This document shows, in pieces, positions 17,560 to 27,195 of a stretch of DNA of 64,000 nucleotides. Each line of letters starts with the position of its first letter. The first letter of the stretch is position 1. Made by a program: the position numbers and the translations under genes. The DNA lies in NCBI RefSeq assembly GCF_028583545.1, contig NZ_CP087106.1, forward strand, positions 3,022,501 to 3,086,500, written 5' to 3'. The notes below the pieces were generated by a model. That model had not been told where the DNA came from and did not search any database. It saw only the letters and a program-made list of their open reading frames with translations. This DNA is from Methylobacterium sp. NMS14P (GTDB taxonomy: Bacteria; Pseudomonadota; Alphaproteobacteria; Rhizobiales; Beijerinckiaceae).

Positions 17560-20442
17560 ATGCGAGACCCCGAGACGCCGACGGATTGCGGAGACCGAGT
17601 AGGGCGTTCTCGCGCGGCCGTGATGCTGACGGGCCGGGTCACGACGATCCGAGCCGCGGTCGGCGTCGCGTTCCTCTGTGTCGGCCTCCTCCTGGGCGCG
17701 CTCGCGCTCTCGGCGGGTCTGGCGATCGCGCAAGTCGGCGGGCTCGTTACCCGGACCTACGACGAATCCCTGACGTCGATCAGCTTCGCCCGCGCGGCGG
17801 CAGCCGACTTCGCCAAGATGCGCACGGCCCTCATCCGGCGGATGCAGTCCCGCGACGGTGCCGAGGTGGCGAAGCGGGATTCGGACATCACCGATCTCTC
17901 GGCGGTTCTGACCGAGGACCTCATCATCGCGGCCGAGCGGGCCCGGTCCGAGCGGGCGGCGCGGACGGTCGAGGCCGTCCAGGCCGGCGTGGCGTCCTGG
18001 GAGAGCCTGCGCCGCGAACTCGGCCCCGTGACGGTGCGGCCGGAGCAAACGGCGGCCCTTGAACGACAGGCCGACGCCGTCGAAGGCCAGATCGATCTCC
18101 TGATCAACGTCGTGGCCGGCGACGGATTCACCTTCCGGCAGGCGGCGCGGCAGCGCGTGCTGGGCGTGATCCGGTGGCACGCCGCCGCGGCGGCCCTCGT
18201 GATCATCGCCTGCGGGCTGATCGCCTGGCTGCTCACCCGCCGCATCGGCGGATCGGTGAGCGCGGCCGCGGAGGCGGCCGAACGGATCGCGGGCGGTCAG
18301 TTCGACGATCGGATCCCCACCGGCGGTCGCGACGGCCTGAGCAGGCTGCTGGACGCCGTCGCGGGGATGCGGTCGACCATCCGGGCGCTGACGCTGCGCG
18401 AGGTGAGCCAGCGACGGGGCGCCGAGTCGCTGGTGACGGACGCGCTGCAGACGTCGCGGGAAGGCGTGGTGGTGGTCGATGCCGAAGGCCGGATCGCCCT
18501 GGCCAACGCGCAGGCCCTGCGCTTCTTCGAAGGCCTCGACGCCGCCATCGAGGCCGGTCTGTCCCCGACGCGGCGTGCGGACGCGCCGCGGGACCCGCGC
18601 TGGAAGGTCCTGGAGGATTGCTTCCAGGCCCTGGCCCGGGACGGCGACATTCGATTGGCCGACGGCCGCTGGCTGCGGGTGAGCCGCAGCGCCACCCGGC
18701 AGGGCGGTTTCATCGCGGTGTGCAGCGACATCAGCGTGCTCAAGGAGCAGGAGCACCGCCTGACGCAGACCAACCTGCGCCTCGACGCGGCCCTCGACAC
18801 CATGTCCCAGGGGCTCTGCCTCTACGACGCGCAGAGCCGGCTGATGGTGGTCAACCGGCGCTACAGCGAGATCTACGGCCTGCCGCCCGGCGCGGTCGTG
18901 CCCGGCATGACGGCGCTCGATGTCCTGAGCGCCAGCCTCGCGGCCGGCAACCATCCCGGCTGCGATCTCGAGGCCCTGCTGCGGCAGCAGCGGGACGCCT
19001 TCAGCAACGGCGCCTGGCAGACGCATTTCCAGGAACTGAGCAACGGCCGCATCGTCGCCATCGACCGGCGCGAGGCCGCCGATGGCGGCTTCGTCGCCAC
19101 CTACGAGGACGTCACCGAGCGCCGCCGGGCCGAGGCCCGCATCGCCTTCATGGCGCATCACGACATGCTGACCGGCCTGCCCAACCGGGTGGCGGTGGGT
19201 CAGCAGATTGACGTGGCCGCGGCGCAGGCCGGGCGCGACCAGGGCTTCGCGGTCTTCGCCATCGACCTCGACGATTTCCGGCCGGTCAACGAGACCTTGG
19301 GCCACGGGATCGGCGACGAGCTGCTCGTCGCGGTCGCCAACCGGCTCACCGCCTGCGTGCGCGAAATCGACTGCGTCGCCCGCCTGGGGGCCGACGAGTT
19401 CATCGTGGTTCAGCGCGGCGTCGACCGGCCCGAGGATGCCGCCGTCCTCGCGCGCCGCATCATCGAGGTCGTCGCCGCGCCCTACAGCCTCACCCACCAC
19501 ACGATCAGCGTCGGGCTCACCATAGGCATCACCCTCGCGCCGAGCGACGGGTCGGACGCGGACAAGCTGCTGAAGAACGCCGAGGTCGCCCTCGATCGGG
19601 GCAAGGCCGAGGCGCGCGGGGCGTTCCGCTTCTTCGAGCCGGCCATGGATGCCCGCCTCATGGCCCGGCGGATCATGGAGCGCGACCTGCGCGACGCCCT
19701 CGCCCGGGAGGCGTTCGAGGTCTACTACCAGCCGATCTACAGCCTCGAGACGGACCGGATCTGCGGCTTCGAGGCGCTGCTGCGCTGGAACCACCCGGTC
19801 CGCGGCTTCGTCTCGCCGGCCGAGTTCATCCCGATCGCCGAGGAACTCGGGCTCATCGTGCCGCTCGGCGAGTGGGTTCTGCGAAGGGCCTGCGAGGAGG
19901 CCGCCCGCTGGCCGGACGAACTCAAGGTCGCCGTCAACGTCTCGGCGGTGCAGTTCACCTCGGCGAGCCTCGTCACCGCCGTGCGCGAGGCGCTGCGGCG
20001 CACCGGCTTGCCGGGCCGGCGTCTGGAACTGGAGATCACCGAGACGGTGCTGGTGGCCAATCCCGGAGCCACGACGGCGATCCTGCACAGCCTGCGCGCG
20101 CTCGGCGTGCGCGTGGCGATGGACGATTTCGGCACCGGCTACTCGTCGCTCAGCTACCTGCGCTCGTTCCCGTTCGACAAGATCAAGATCGACCAGTCCT
20201 TCGTGCGCGACCTGTGCGTGAAGGACGGGACCGACTTCATCGTGCGGGCGGTGATCGGCCTCGGCGCCAGCCTCGGCATGACGACGACCGCCGAGGGCGT
20301 CGAGACGGAGGCGCAGCTCGCGCACCTGCGCGCCGAGGGCTGCGACGAGGTCCAGGGCTACCTGTTCAGCCGCGCCGTCCCCGTGTCGGAGGTCGCCTCG
20401 GTCATCCGTCGCTGGAACGGCGCGCTCCGGGCGATCGCCTGA
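17560..20442 (+). CDS. PAS-GGDEF-EAL membrane protein (c-di-GMP turnover)
   Basis: 960 residues. Layout: membrane helix (about 27-52), periplasmic helical sensor (52-205), second helix (about 205-225), HAMP (to about 280), a PAS and a PAS_7-type domain (DAALDTMSQGLCLYDAQSRLMVVN), GGDEF (about 530-690) and EAL (about 710-950). The GGDEF active loop reads GADEF at residues 610-614, so cyclase activity is doubtful. The EAL domain keeps EALLRW at about residue 738, MDDFGTGYSS and KIKIDQSFV, so phosphodiesterase activity is likely. I chose the ATG at 17560; a frame start at 17515 is possible. Confidence 0.92.
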   Translation: MRDPETPTDCGDRVGRSRAAVMLTGRVTTIRAAVGVAFLCVGLLLGALALSAGLAIAQVGGLVTRTYDESLTSISFARAAAADFAKMRTALIRRMQSRDGAEVAKRDSDITDLSAVLTEDLIIAAERARSERAARTVEAVQAGVASWESLRRELGPVTVRPEQTAALERQADAVEGQIDLLINVVAGDGFTFRQAARQRVLGVIRWHAAAAALVIIACGLIAWLLTRRIGGSVSAAAEAAERIAGGQFDDRIPTGGRDGLSRLLDAVAGMRSTIRALTLREVSQRRGAESLVTDALQTSREGVVVVDAEGRIALANAQALRFFEGLDAAIEAGLSPTRRADAPRDPRWKVLEDCFQALARDGDIRLADGRWLRVSRSATRQGGFIAVCSDISVLKEQEHRLTQTNLRLDAALDTMSQGLCLYDAQSRLMVVNRRYSEIYGLPPGAVVPGMTALDVLSASLAAGNHPGCDLEALLRQQRDAFSNGAWQTHFQELSNGRIVAIDRREAADGGFVATYEDVTERRRAEARIAFMAHHDMLTGLPNRVAVGQQIDVAAAQAGRDQGFAVFAIDLDDFRPVNETLGHGIGDELLVAVANRLTACVREIDCVARLGADEFIVVQRGVDRPEDAAVLARRIIEVVAAPYSLTHHTISVGLTIGITLAPSDGSDADKLLKNAEVALDRGKAEARGAFRFFEPAMDARLMARRIMERDLRDALAREAFEVYYQPIYSLETDRICGFEALLRWNHPVRGFVSPAEFIPIAEELGLIVPLGEWVLRRACEEAARWPDELKVAVNVSAVQFTSASLVTAVREALRRTGLPGRRLELEITETVLVANPGATTAILHSLRALGVRVAMDDFGTGYSSLSYLRSFPFDKIKIDQSFVRDLCVKDGTDFIVRAVIGLGASLGMTTTAEGVETEAQLAHLRAEGCDEVQGYLFSRAVPVSEVASVIRRWNGALRAIA

Positions 20443-20530
20443 ACGCCGCGGCGTCCGGCGGTGCGCGCCGCCCCCGCGCAGGGGCAGCGCGCGTCGATAG
20501 CCGGTCGGATGCCCAGTCCGGAGATCGGCC

Positions 20531-21913
20531 CTACTCGGCGGCGTCGAGGCGCGGACGCTCCACGTGGCTGCGCTCGGCCTTCACCAGCTCGGCCGTGCGG
20601 AACGCCACCTCCAGCGCCTGCTCCGCGTTGAGGCGCGGGTCGCAGTAGGTGTGGTAGCGGTCCTGCAGGTCGTCGGCCGTCAGCGCCCGGGCGCCGCCCG
20701 TGCACTCGGTCACGTCCTTGCCGGTCATCTCCAGGTGGATGCCGCCCGCGAAGGTGCCCTCGGCCCGGTGGACGCCGAAGAAGCCCTCGATCTCCTGCAT
20801 GACCCGCTCGAACGGCCGGGTCTTGTAGCGGCCGGCCGGGATCGTGTTGCCGTGCATCGGATCGCAGATCCACACGACCGAGCGGCCTTCACGCTCGACC
20901 GCCCGGATCAGCGCCGGCAGGTGGTCGCCGACCTTGTCGGCGCCGAAGCGGCAGATCAGGCTGAGGCGCCCCGGCTCGTTCTCCGGGTTGAGCAGGTCGA
21001 TGAGCCGGATCAGGCCGTCCGCCTTCATGGACGGGCCGCACTTCAGGCCGATCGGGTTCTTGATGCCGCGGGCGTACTCGATGTGGGCGTGGTCCGGCTG
21101 CCGGGTCCGGTCGCCGATCCACAGCATGTGGCCGGAGGTCGCGTACCAGTCGCCGGTCGTCGAATCGACGCGGGTCAGCGCCTCCTCGTAGCCGAGCAGC
21201 AGGGCCTCGTGGCTGGTGTAGAAGTCGGTGGTCCGCACCTCCGGATGGGTCTCCGGGTTGATGCCGATCGCCCGCATGAAGTCGAGCGCGTCGGTCATAC
21301 GGCCGGCCACGTCCTGGTAGCGCGAGGATTGCGGCGAGTCCTTCACGAAGCCCAACATCCAGCGATGCGCGTTCTCGAGGTTCGCGTAGCCGCCGGTGGC
21401 GAAGGCGCGCAGCAGGTTCAGCGTCGCGGCCGACTGCCGGTAGGCCTCGAGCTGCCGGCGGGGATCGGGAACCCGCGCCTCTTCCGAGAAGCCGATGCCG
21501 TTGACGATGTCGCCGCGGTAGCTGGGCAGGCTCACGCCGTCGAGGGTCTCGGTCGGCGACGAGCGCGGCTTGGCGAACTGTCCGGCGATGCGCCCGACCT
21601 TCACCACCGGCGAGCCGCCCGCGAAGGTCAGCACCATCGCCATCTGCAGGAACACCCGGAAGAAGTCGCGGATGTTGTCGGCGGAGTGCTCGTCGAAGCT
21701 CTCCGCGCAGTCGCCACCCTGGAGCAGGAAGGCCTGGCCCGCGGCGACGCGCGCGAGCGACGCCTTCAGCTTGCGGGCCTCACCGGCAAAAACGAGCGGC
21801 GGAAAGCTCGCGATCTGCGACTCGACGGCACCCAGGGCGGTGGCGTCCGGATAGGCCGGGACCTGCTCGATCGGCAGATGCCTCCAGCTCTTCGGTGTCC
21901 AACGCTCGCCCAT
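20531..21913 (-). CDS. Class II 3-deoxy-7-phosphoheptulonate (DAHP) synthase
   Basis: 460 residues, the plant/Mycobacterium-type (class II) enzyme that condenses phosphoenolpyruvate with erythrose 4-phosphate at the entry to the shikimate pathway. Seen: [60 protein letters not shown] and [10 protein letters not shown], all family signatures including metal-binding Cys, His, Glu and Asp positions. Start ATG at 21913 with GAGAGAGG upstream. Stands alone; convergent with the GGDEF-EAL gene. Confidence 0.95.
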   Translation of the reverse strand: MGERWTPKSWRHLPIEQVPAYPDATALGAVESQIASFPPLVFAGEARKLKASLARVAAGQAFLLQGGDCAESFDEHSADNIRDFFRVFLQMAMVLTFAGGSPVVKVGRIAGQFAKPRSSPTETLDGVSLPSYRGDIVNGIGFSEEARVPDPRRQLEAYRQSAATLNLLRAFATGGYANLENAHRWMLGFVKDSPQSSRYQDVAGRMTDALDFMRAIGINPETHPEVRTTDFYTSHEALLLGYEEALTRVDSTTGDWYATSGHMLWIGDRTRQPDHAHIEYARGIKNPIGLKCGPSMKADGLIRLIDLLNPENEPGRLSLICRFGADKVGDHLPALIRAVEREGRSVVWICDPMHGNTIPAGRYKTRPFERVMQEIEGFFGVHRAEGTFAGGIHLEMTGKDVTECTGGARALTADDLQDRYHTYCDPRLNAEQALEVAFRTAELVKAERSHVERPRLDAAE

Positions 21914-22053
21914 GACCTCTCTCCGCGCACCCCTTCGTGCGATCGCGCCCTACGCGCGAAGCGCGGCTTATAGAGAGGTTCCCGCGGACATGCGAGTGCC
22001 GCGCGACGGGGGGCAGGCGCGTCCCGAAGTCAGGTCTCGCGCCAAGTTTCGCG

Positions 22054-22371
22054 TCAGGCCTCGCCGTCCTCGACCTCGATCCCGTGCTCGGCCAGGATCC
22101 AGAAGATCGCCTCCAGATCCTCGGCTGAGACGTCCCGGGGCGGCAGCGCCTCCTCCAAGTCGTCGTAGGTCAGGTTGCGGCTGCGCTGCGCCTCCGCCTT
22201 GGCGAGGAGGCGGTCGATCGCCTGCCGGATGTCCGGCGAGAGGGCCTCGTGGCTCGGCGGCCGGTGGAAGGCCGGCCGCAGGGCGTCCTCCAGCAGGCCG
22301 TCGATGATTGCCTGCCGCCGCGCGTGCGCGTCGTCCTCGCGTCGTCCCTTGCCGGTGCCCTGCTTGCCCAT
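22054..22371 (-). CDS. Stand-alone sigma-70 region 1.1-like small protein
   Basis: 105 residues, no signal peptide. The C-terminal half (about residues 60-103) reads LTYDDLEEALPPRDVSAEDLEAIFWILAEHGIEVED when pieced together (LTYDDLEEALPP, then EDLEAIFWILAEHGIEVED), which matches the region 1.1 fold of housekeeping sigma factors (a Thr-Tyr-Asp-x-Leu start, acidic helices, Gly-Ile-x-Val end). The N-terminal half is charged. No sigma regions 2-4 follow, so it is a free-standing domain. Function not known; it could bind RNA polymerase or mimic DNA. It lies between gor and the DAHP synthase gene on the same strand. Confidence 0.65.
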   Translation of the reverse strand: MGKQGTGKGRREDDAHARRQAIIDGLLEDALRPAFHRPPSHEALSPDIRQAIDRLLAKAEAQRSRNLTYDDLEEALPPRDVSAEDLEAIFWILAEHGIEVEDGEA

Positions 22372-22425
22372 GCCCCTGATATGGCTCGGTCAAGCACCGC
22401 GTCGAGCCCCGGCCGCGCGGAGGTC

Positions 22426-23808
22426 TCAGCCGACGCCGACCGGGTGCTTGGTGACTTCCGGGACCCGCATGGTCACGAGTTCCTCGGCGGCGGTCGGGTG
22501 GACCGCGATGGTCCGGTCGAAATCCGCCTTGGTGGCGCCCATGGTGACCGCGATCCCCACCGCCTGGATCACTTCCCCGGCATCGTGGCCGAAGATGTGG
22601 ACGCCCACTACCCGGTCGCTGGCGCAGTCGACCAGCACCTTCATGAGGATCCGCTCCTCGCGGCCGGACAGGGTCGCCTTCATCGGGCGGAAGCGCGCCT
22701 TGTAGACGTCGATCCTGCCGTAGATCGCGCGGGCGGCCGCCTCGTTGTGGCCGACGACCCCGATCTCGGGGGTCGAGAACACCGCGGTCGGGATCAGGCG
22801 ATGATCGACGCAGGCGGGCCTGCCGCCGTAGACCGTGTCGGCGAAGGCGTGGCCCTCCCGGATCGCCACCGGCGTCAGGTTGGCGCGGTTGGTCACGTCG
22901 CCCACCGCGTAGATCGACGGGACCTGGGTCTGCGAGTAGGCATCGACCGGGATCGCGCCGGCGGCGTCGGTCGCGATGCCGACCCGGTCGAGGCCGAGGC
23001 CCTCGACGTTCGGCCGCCGGCCCGTGGCGACGAGCACCTGATCCACCGGGATCTCGCTGCCGTCGTCGAGCTGCGCGCACAGCCCGTCGTCCCGGCGCTC
23101 GACGCGCCGCAGCGTGCGCCCGAGCCGCAGGTCCATCCGCTGGCCGTAGGCCTCGGCCAGGGCGTCGCGGATCTCGTCGTCGAACCCGCGCAGCAACCTG
23201 TCGCCCCGGTGCAGCAGCGTCGTGCGGCTGCCCAGCGCGGCGAAGACGCCCGCGAACTCCACCGCGATGTAGCCGCCGCCGATCACCAGGATCCGCTCCG
23301 GGAGGCTCTCCAGCTCGAACACCTCGTTAGAGGTGATCGCCAGGTCGATTCCCGGTACCGCCGGCTCCTTCACGGGATGCGCGCCGACCGCCACCAGGAT
23401 CCGCTCGGCGCGGACCGCGCGGCCGGACGCGACGAGGCGGACCGTGTGGGGATCCTCGATCACCGCCCGCTCGGGCACGATCTCGACGCCGGCGCGGATC
23501 AGGTTGGCGTCGTAGATTCCCTCGAGCCGGGTCACCTCCGCGTCGCGCCGCGTCTTGAGGGTACCCCAGTCGAAGCGGGGCTTCTCCAAGGTCCAGCCGA
23601 AGCCCGCGGCGTCCTCGAACTCGTCGGCGAAGCGGCCGGCATAGACCATCAGCTTCTTGGGGACGCAGCCGCGGATCACGCAGGTGCCGCCCACCCGGTA
23701 CTCCTCGGCCAGCATCACCCGCGCGCCGTACCCGGCCGCGATCCGCGCCGCGCGGACACCACCGGACCCGCCGCCGATGACGAAGAGGTCGACGTCGAAC
23801 ACGCTCAT
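22426..23808 (-). CDS. gor: Glutathione-disulfide reductase
   Basis: 460 residues, class I flavoprotein disulfide reductase. It reduces glutathione disulfide with NADPH. Seen: FAD motif FVIGGGSGGVRAARIAAGYG, redox-active disulfide GGTCVIRGCVPKKL, NADPH-binding ILVIGGGYIAVEFAGVFAALGS, and the C-terminal HPTAAEE with the catalytic His-Glu pair. The RGCVPKK form favours glutathione reductase over lipoamide dehydrogenase. The start ATG at 23808 overlaps the stop of the O-antigen-ligase-like gene by four bases. Confidence 0.95.
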   Translation of the reverse strand: MSVFDVDLFVIGGGSGGVRAARIAAGYGARVMLAEEYRVGGTCVIRGCVPKKLMVYAGRFADEFEDAAGFGWTLEKPRFDWGTLKTRRDAEVTRLEGIYDANLIRAGVEIVPERAVIEDPHTVRLVASGRAVRAERILVAVGAHPVKEPAVPGIDLAITSNEVFELESLPERILVIGGGYIAVEFAGVFAALGSRTTLLHRGDRLLRGFDDEIRDALAEAYGQRMDLRLGRTLRRVERRDDGLCAQLDDGSEIPVDQVLVATGRRPNVEGLGLDRVGIATDAAGAIPVDAYSQTQVPSIYAVGDVTNRANLTPVAIREGHAFADTVYGGRPACVDHRLIPTAVFSTPEIGVVGHNEAAARAIYGRIDVYKARFRPMKATLSGREERILMKVLVDCASDRVVGVHIFGHDAGEVIQAVGIAVTMGATKADFDRTIAVHPTAAEELVTMRVPEVTKHPVGVG

Positions 23809-25055
23809 GCCGGACCGTCCCGCTCGGATCTCTCGGGCGCGCCGGCCGCGGAGGCCGCGCGCATCCAGGTGATGGCAGCGCCGAGCCCCGCCGTCCACCA
23901 CGCGGCCCAGCCGTTGTGCTCGACGAAGGCGATCGCCGCCGCGCAGGCCACGAGGCCGAGGGCCGCGGCGCGGTCCGGCCGCGGCAGGGGCGCGATCCGG
24001 GCGAGCAGCAGCAGCAGCGTCAGGGCCGCGAGGATCGCGCCGGGCAGGCCGAGCTCGGCCCAGACCTGCAGGAAGCTGTTGTGCGCGTGCCCGACCCCGA
24101 GGAGGACGCGCATCTCGGGCGGCACCGTCCGCGCCACGGGCGTCTCGGCGAAGCGCGCGCTGGTGCCGGCGCCCGCGCCGCGCCAGGGATCGGCCGCCAC
24201 CGCGGCCCCGAAGCTGCGCGCGATCGCGACCCGGGCCCGGGACGATGACTGGACGAGGCGCTCGTGGGCGGCCTCCGGCATGGCGCGGGCGAGGAGGTCG
24301 CCCTCGACCGGGGCCAGCGCCACCGCGAGACCGAGACCGAGGCCGGCGAGGCCCAGGCCGACCCGCGGCGGCAGCAGCCGCGCCAGGGTGGCCATCGCGG
24401 CGCCCGCCAAGAGGCCGAGCTGGGCGGCGCCGCTGATCGAGCGGAGCACGCCGAGGCCCGCCAAGGCGAGGGTCGCGGCGGCGAGGCCGCGCGCGCGGCC
24501 TTTCCAGAGGACGAGGGCCAGCGGGCCGGCCACGAGGTCGAGTGTCAGGGCGGGCCGGTTGTGCACGAAGGCGGCGACCCGGCGCCCGAGCGCGCGCTCC
24601 AGGGCGAGACCGGAGGCGAGATCCACCGCGATCACGAGGCCTGCGAGCCCGATCGCGATCGCGCCGAGCCGCGGCGCGAAGGCCGGGATCCGGCCGGGCG
24701 CCAGGCAGGCCAGCAGGTACGCGGCGAGCAGCGTCGGGAGGAACTCGCCCAGCACCCGCAGGGAGGCGTCGGGGAACGGGCTCCAGGCCAGGGAGATCAG
24801 CGTCCAGGCCAGGAAGGCGAGCGCCGCAACGGCGAGCGGCGTCCGCAGCGGCCTCAGCAGCGCGCCGCGCAGGGCGGACGCGTTCTCCGCCCAGCGCCCG
24901 GCCAGGAAGGCGAGTGCTGCCAGCCCGACGACCAGCGGGCTCGACCGGTTGGCGAGCACCATGGCGAGTGGCATGGCCGCGAGGAGCGCGCCGCCCGCCG
25001 CGTACATGCGGCCGGCCGCGCTCACGGACGAACTCTCACGGCCATCGGCCCGCAA
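23805..25055 (-). CDS. O-antigen ligase family (Wzy_C) membrane protein
   Basis: 416 residues with about ten to twelve membrane helices. The Wzy_C-type signature GHAHNSFLQVWAELGLPG (about residues 325-342) is present in the large loop region with the preceding ADPWRGAGAGTSA. The family ligates O-antigen to lipid A-core or polymerises repeats. Ligase and polymerase cannot be separated by sequence, and no other LPS gene adjoins. It overlaps gor (ATGA), so the two share a transcript although their roles differ. Confidence 0.82.
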   Translation of the reverse strand: MRADGRESSSVSAAGRMYAAGGALLAAMPLAMVLANRSSPLVVGLAALAFLAGRWAENASALRGALLRPLRTPLAVAALAFLAWTLISLAWSPFPDASLRVLGEFLPTLLAAYLLACLAPGRIPAFAPRLGAIAIGLAGLVIAVDLASGLALERALGRRVAAFVHNRPALTLDLVAGPLALVLWKGRARGLAAATLALAGLGVLRSISGAAQLGLLAGAAMATLARLLPPRVGLGLAGLGLGLAVALAPVEGDLLARAMPEAAHERLVQSSSRARVAIARSFGAAVAADPWRGAGAGTSARFAETPVARTVPPEMRVLLGVGHAHNSFLQVWAELGLPGAILAALTLLLLLARIAPLPRPDRAAALGLVACAAAIAFVEHNGWAAWWTAGLGAAITWMRAASAAGAPERSERDGPA

Positions 25056-25067
25056 GAGCGGCCGCCC

Positions 25068-25670
25068 TCACTGCAGCTGGTGCCCGCGCTTGCCCATCTC
25101 GGCGCGGACGCGGACCATGACGTACTCCGAGACGTCCTGCGTCCAGTCCTGCATCTCCTGCACCATCTCGTCGAGGAGCTGCGGCTGCGCCTCGACGTAG
25201 TGCTTGCCGGCGGGCGAGCGGAAGAAGGTCGCGATCTCCTTCAGCTCGGTCTCGGAGAACTTCGACGCGTAGGTGCGCGCCGCGATGTCGATCATGCGCT
25301 GCTTTTGCAGCTCCATCTCCGGCTGCAGCGAGGCCAGGACCTCGTCGAGATCCTTGGACAGCTCGGGGCGGGTGACGGCCTGCTTGCGGATCTGGTCGGC
25401 GAAGGCGGGCAGCACCGAGTCGAACGACCGGGCGATGCCGGAGCTGAGCATCACCTCGCGGGCCAGGGCGAGGTGGGCCGGCGTGTAGGTGGCCGCGGCC
25501 GGGCCGTTGGCCGCGGGGGTGCCAGGGGCCGGGGCGCTCGGCTGCGCCGCCGGCTTGGCCGACCCGGCCTTCTGCGGCTGCGCGGCCGCCGCGTGGGGGA
25601 GCGCCAGGAGCGCGAGGCCGAGCGCGAGGCTGAGCGCGAGGCCTGGCACGGCGGTGAGGCGACGGGACAT
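25068..25670 (-). CDS. Exported DUF2059 protein
   Basis: 200 residues. Signal peptide through about residue 31 (ALPHAAAAQ), an Ala/Pro linker, then the DUF2059 helical domain with ALAREVMLSSGIARSFDSVLPAF and the core FSETELKEIATFFRSPAGKHYVEAQPQL (about residues 129-160). Periplasmic; function unknown. Twelve bases from the O-antigen-ligase-like start, so likely in the same transcript. Confidence 0.85.
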   Translation of the reverse strand: MSRRLTAVPGLALSLALGLALLALPHAAAAQPQKAGSAKPAAQPSAPAPGTPAANGPAAATYTPAHLALAREVMLSSGIARSFDSVLPAFADQIRKQAVTRPELSKDLDEVLASLQPEMELQKQRMIDIAARTYASKFSETELKEIATFFRSPAGKHYVEAQPQLLDEMVQEMQDWTQDVSEYVMVRVRAEMGKRGHQLQ

Positions 25671-25714
25671 GCTGGACTTTCTTGCGAGGATGGCCGGCGA
25701 TGGAGGGCGGCGCC

Positions 25715-26428
25715 TCAGGCGAGGCTGCCGAGAACGGTGACCTCGGCCTGCCCGTCCCGCGCCGCCGCCAGGATCGCGGCGTCGGCGATGCCGAGGAACA
25801 GGCCGTGCTCGACGACGCCGGGCACGGCCCAGAGGGCGCCGCTGAGGGCCTCCGGATCGGGAATCGCGCCGAGGCGCGCGTCGAGGATGTAATGGCCCCC
25901 GTCGGTGACCAGGGGCTTGCCATCGGTCCAGGCGCGCAGCCGGACGTCACCGGAGCAGCCGGCCCCCGCGACCGCCGCCTCGACGGCCCGGTGCGTGGCC
26001 TTGAGTCCGAAGGGATTGACCTCGATCGGGAGCGGGAAGGCGCCGAGCCGTGCCACGTGCTTGGCCGCGTCGGCGATCACCACCATGCGGCGGCTCGCGC
26101 AGGCGACGATCTTCTCGCGCAGGAGCGCCGCGCCGCCGCCCTTGATCAGGCGCAGACGGTCGTCGACCTCGTCGGCGCCGTCGATCGTCAGGTCGAGCTC
26201 GGACTGCTCGTCCAGGGTCGCGAGGCGGATACCCAGGCTCTCGGCCTGCGCGCGCGTGGCCTCGGAAGTCGGGACGCCGACGATGTCGAGGCCGGCGCGG
26301 ACGCGCTCGCCGAGGAGCGACACGAAGGCCGCCGCCGTGGAGCCGGTGCCGAGGCCGAGTCGCATGCCCGGCTCGACGAGGTCGAGGGCGCGGGCGGCCG
26401 CGGCCCGCCGCAGGTCCGGCCCGCTCAC
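25715..26428 (-). CDS. rpiA: Ribose-5-phosphate isomerase A
   Basis: 237 residues. Interconverts ribose 5-phosphate and ribulose 5-phosphate. Seen: [19 protein letters not shown] and [14 protein letters not shown], holding the conserved Asp, Glu and Lys of the active site. I chose the GTG at 26428 ([15 protein letters not shown]), which gives the usual length; the frame open to 26551 adds an arginine/proline-rich stretch not seen in the family. Confidence 0.93.
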   Translation of the reverse strand: MSGPDLRRAAAARALDLVEPGMRLGLGTGSTAAAFVSLLGERVRAGLDIVGVPTSEATRAQAESLGIRLATLDEQSELDLTIDGADEVDDRLRLIKGGGAALLREKIVACASRRMVVIADAAKHVARLGAFPLPIEVNPFGLKATHRAVEAAVAGAGCSGDVRLRAWTDGKPLVTDGGHYILDARLGAIPDPEALSGALWAVPGVVEHGLFLGIADAAILAAARDGQAEVTVLGSLA

Positions 26429-26558
26429 CGGGACACCGCCCGGTCGGCGAGGGGGAGCGAGGGAGCGCGGGTCATGGGCAGCCGGTCTTTCCGTGAGCGT
26501 CGGGCGGCCCGTAGCACGGGACCGGGCCGACCGGAACGCCCGCGCCCGCACGGCCGCG

Positions 26559-27023
26559 TCACGGACGGCCGCCCTGTGTCGGGGTGGCGCTGGCGCCGGC
26601 GCGACCGGGGGCCGGACCGGTGAGCGGCGCGTCGGACGCGCCCTCGGCGCCCGGTTTGCCCTGCTGGGTGCAGACGACCTGCTCCTTCTTCACCAGCACG
26701 AAGCAGATGCTCATCTCGCCGGTCCGGTAGTTCACCCGGAAGACGCCGGCCTCGCGGGTGTGTCGGCTCGCGACCAGTCCGTATTCCGACGGGGTCTGCG
26801 GCCCTGCGCCCTCCCCCGGCCCGAAGCAGACCGTCTGGCCGATGCCGCCCGCCGTCTCCTGGAGCCCGTACTGGCAGGAGGTCACCTCCCCGGTCACCTT
26901 GTCGACCCTGTACATCCGATTCAGGTCGGTTTGCGGAGCGGGGACGAACTCGAAGGAGGTCGCGGCCGCCGGCAGGGCTTGCAGCGCGGCGCAGGCGGCC
27001 AGGAGGGGCAGGGAGAGTTTCAT
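26559..27023 (-). CDS. Small exported protein of unknown function
   Basis: 154 residues. Signal peptide [21 protein letters not shown], then a compact domain with a repeated feature [13 protein letters not shown] and [13 protein letters not shown] (a Thr-Gly-Glu turn followed by a cysteine) and a Pro/Gly/Ala-rich tail. Four cysteines may form disulfides. Not recognised as a named family. Upstream in-frame sequence is arginine-rich and unlikely to be coding. Confidence 0.65.
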   Translation of the reverse strand: MKLSLPLLAACAALQALPAAATSFEFVPAPQTDLNRMYRVDKVTGEVTSCQYGLQETAGGIGQTVCFGPGEGAGPQTPSEYGLVASRHTREAGVFRVNYRTGEMSICFVLVKKEQVVCTQQGKPGAEGASDAPLTGPAPGRAGASATPTQGGRP

Positions 27024-27195
27024 CGCGGGTCCCGGGGCTGGTACGCGCTGCGTTTCGCTGCGCTTTCGGGCGAGTCTGGGGCGCCCGGTGAGACGATCCG
27101 CGCGTCCGCCGTGCCGCGCCGGTCGGCTTGCCCCGGGTCGTCGGCCCCGATAGCGACGCCATTCGCGATCCCGCCGAGCACGGAGCCCCCGACGC

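Noticed and set aside
17497..20325. A 942-codon minus-strand open frame opposite the GGDEF-EAL gene
   Set aside because: Antisense shadow; the plus-strand protein has clear GGDEF, EAL and PAS motifs.
22249..25200. A 983-codon plus-strand open frame over gor and the O-antigen-ligase gene
   Set aside because: It is an antisense shadow of high-GC genes with extreme Arg/Ala/Pro content.
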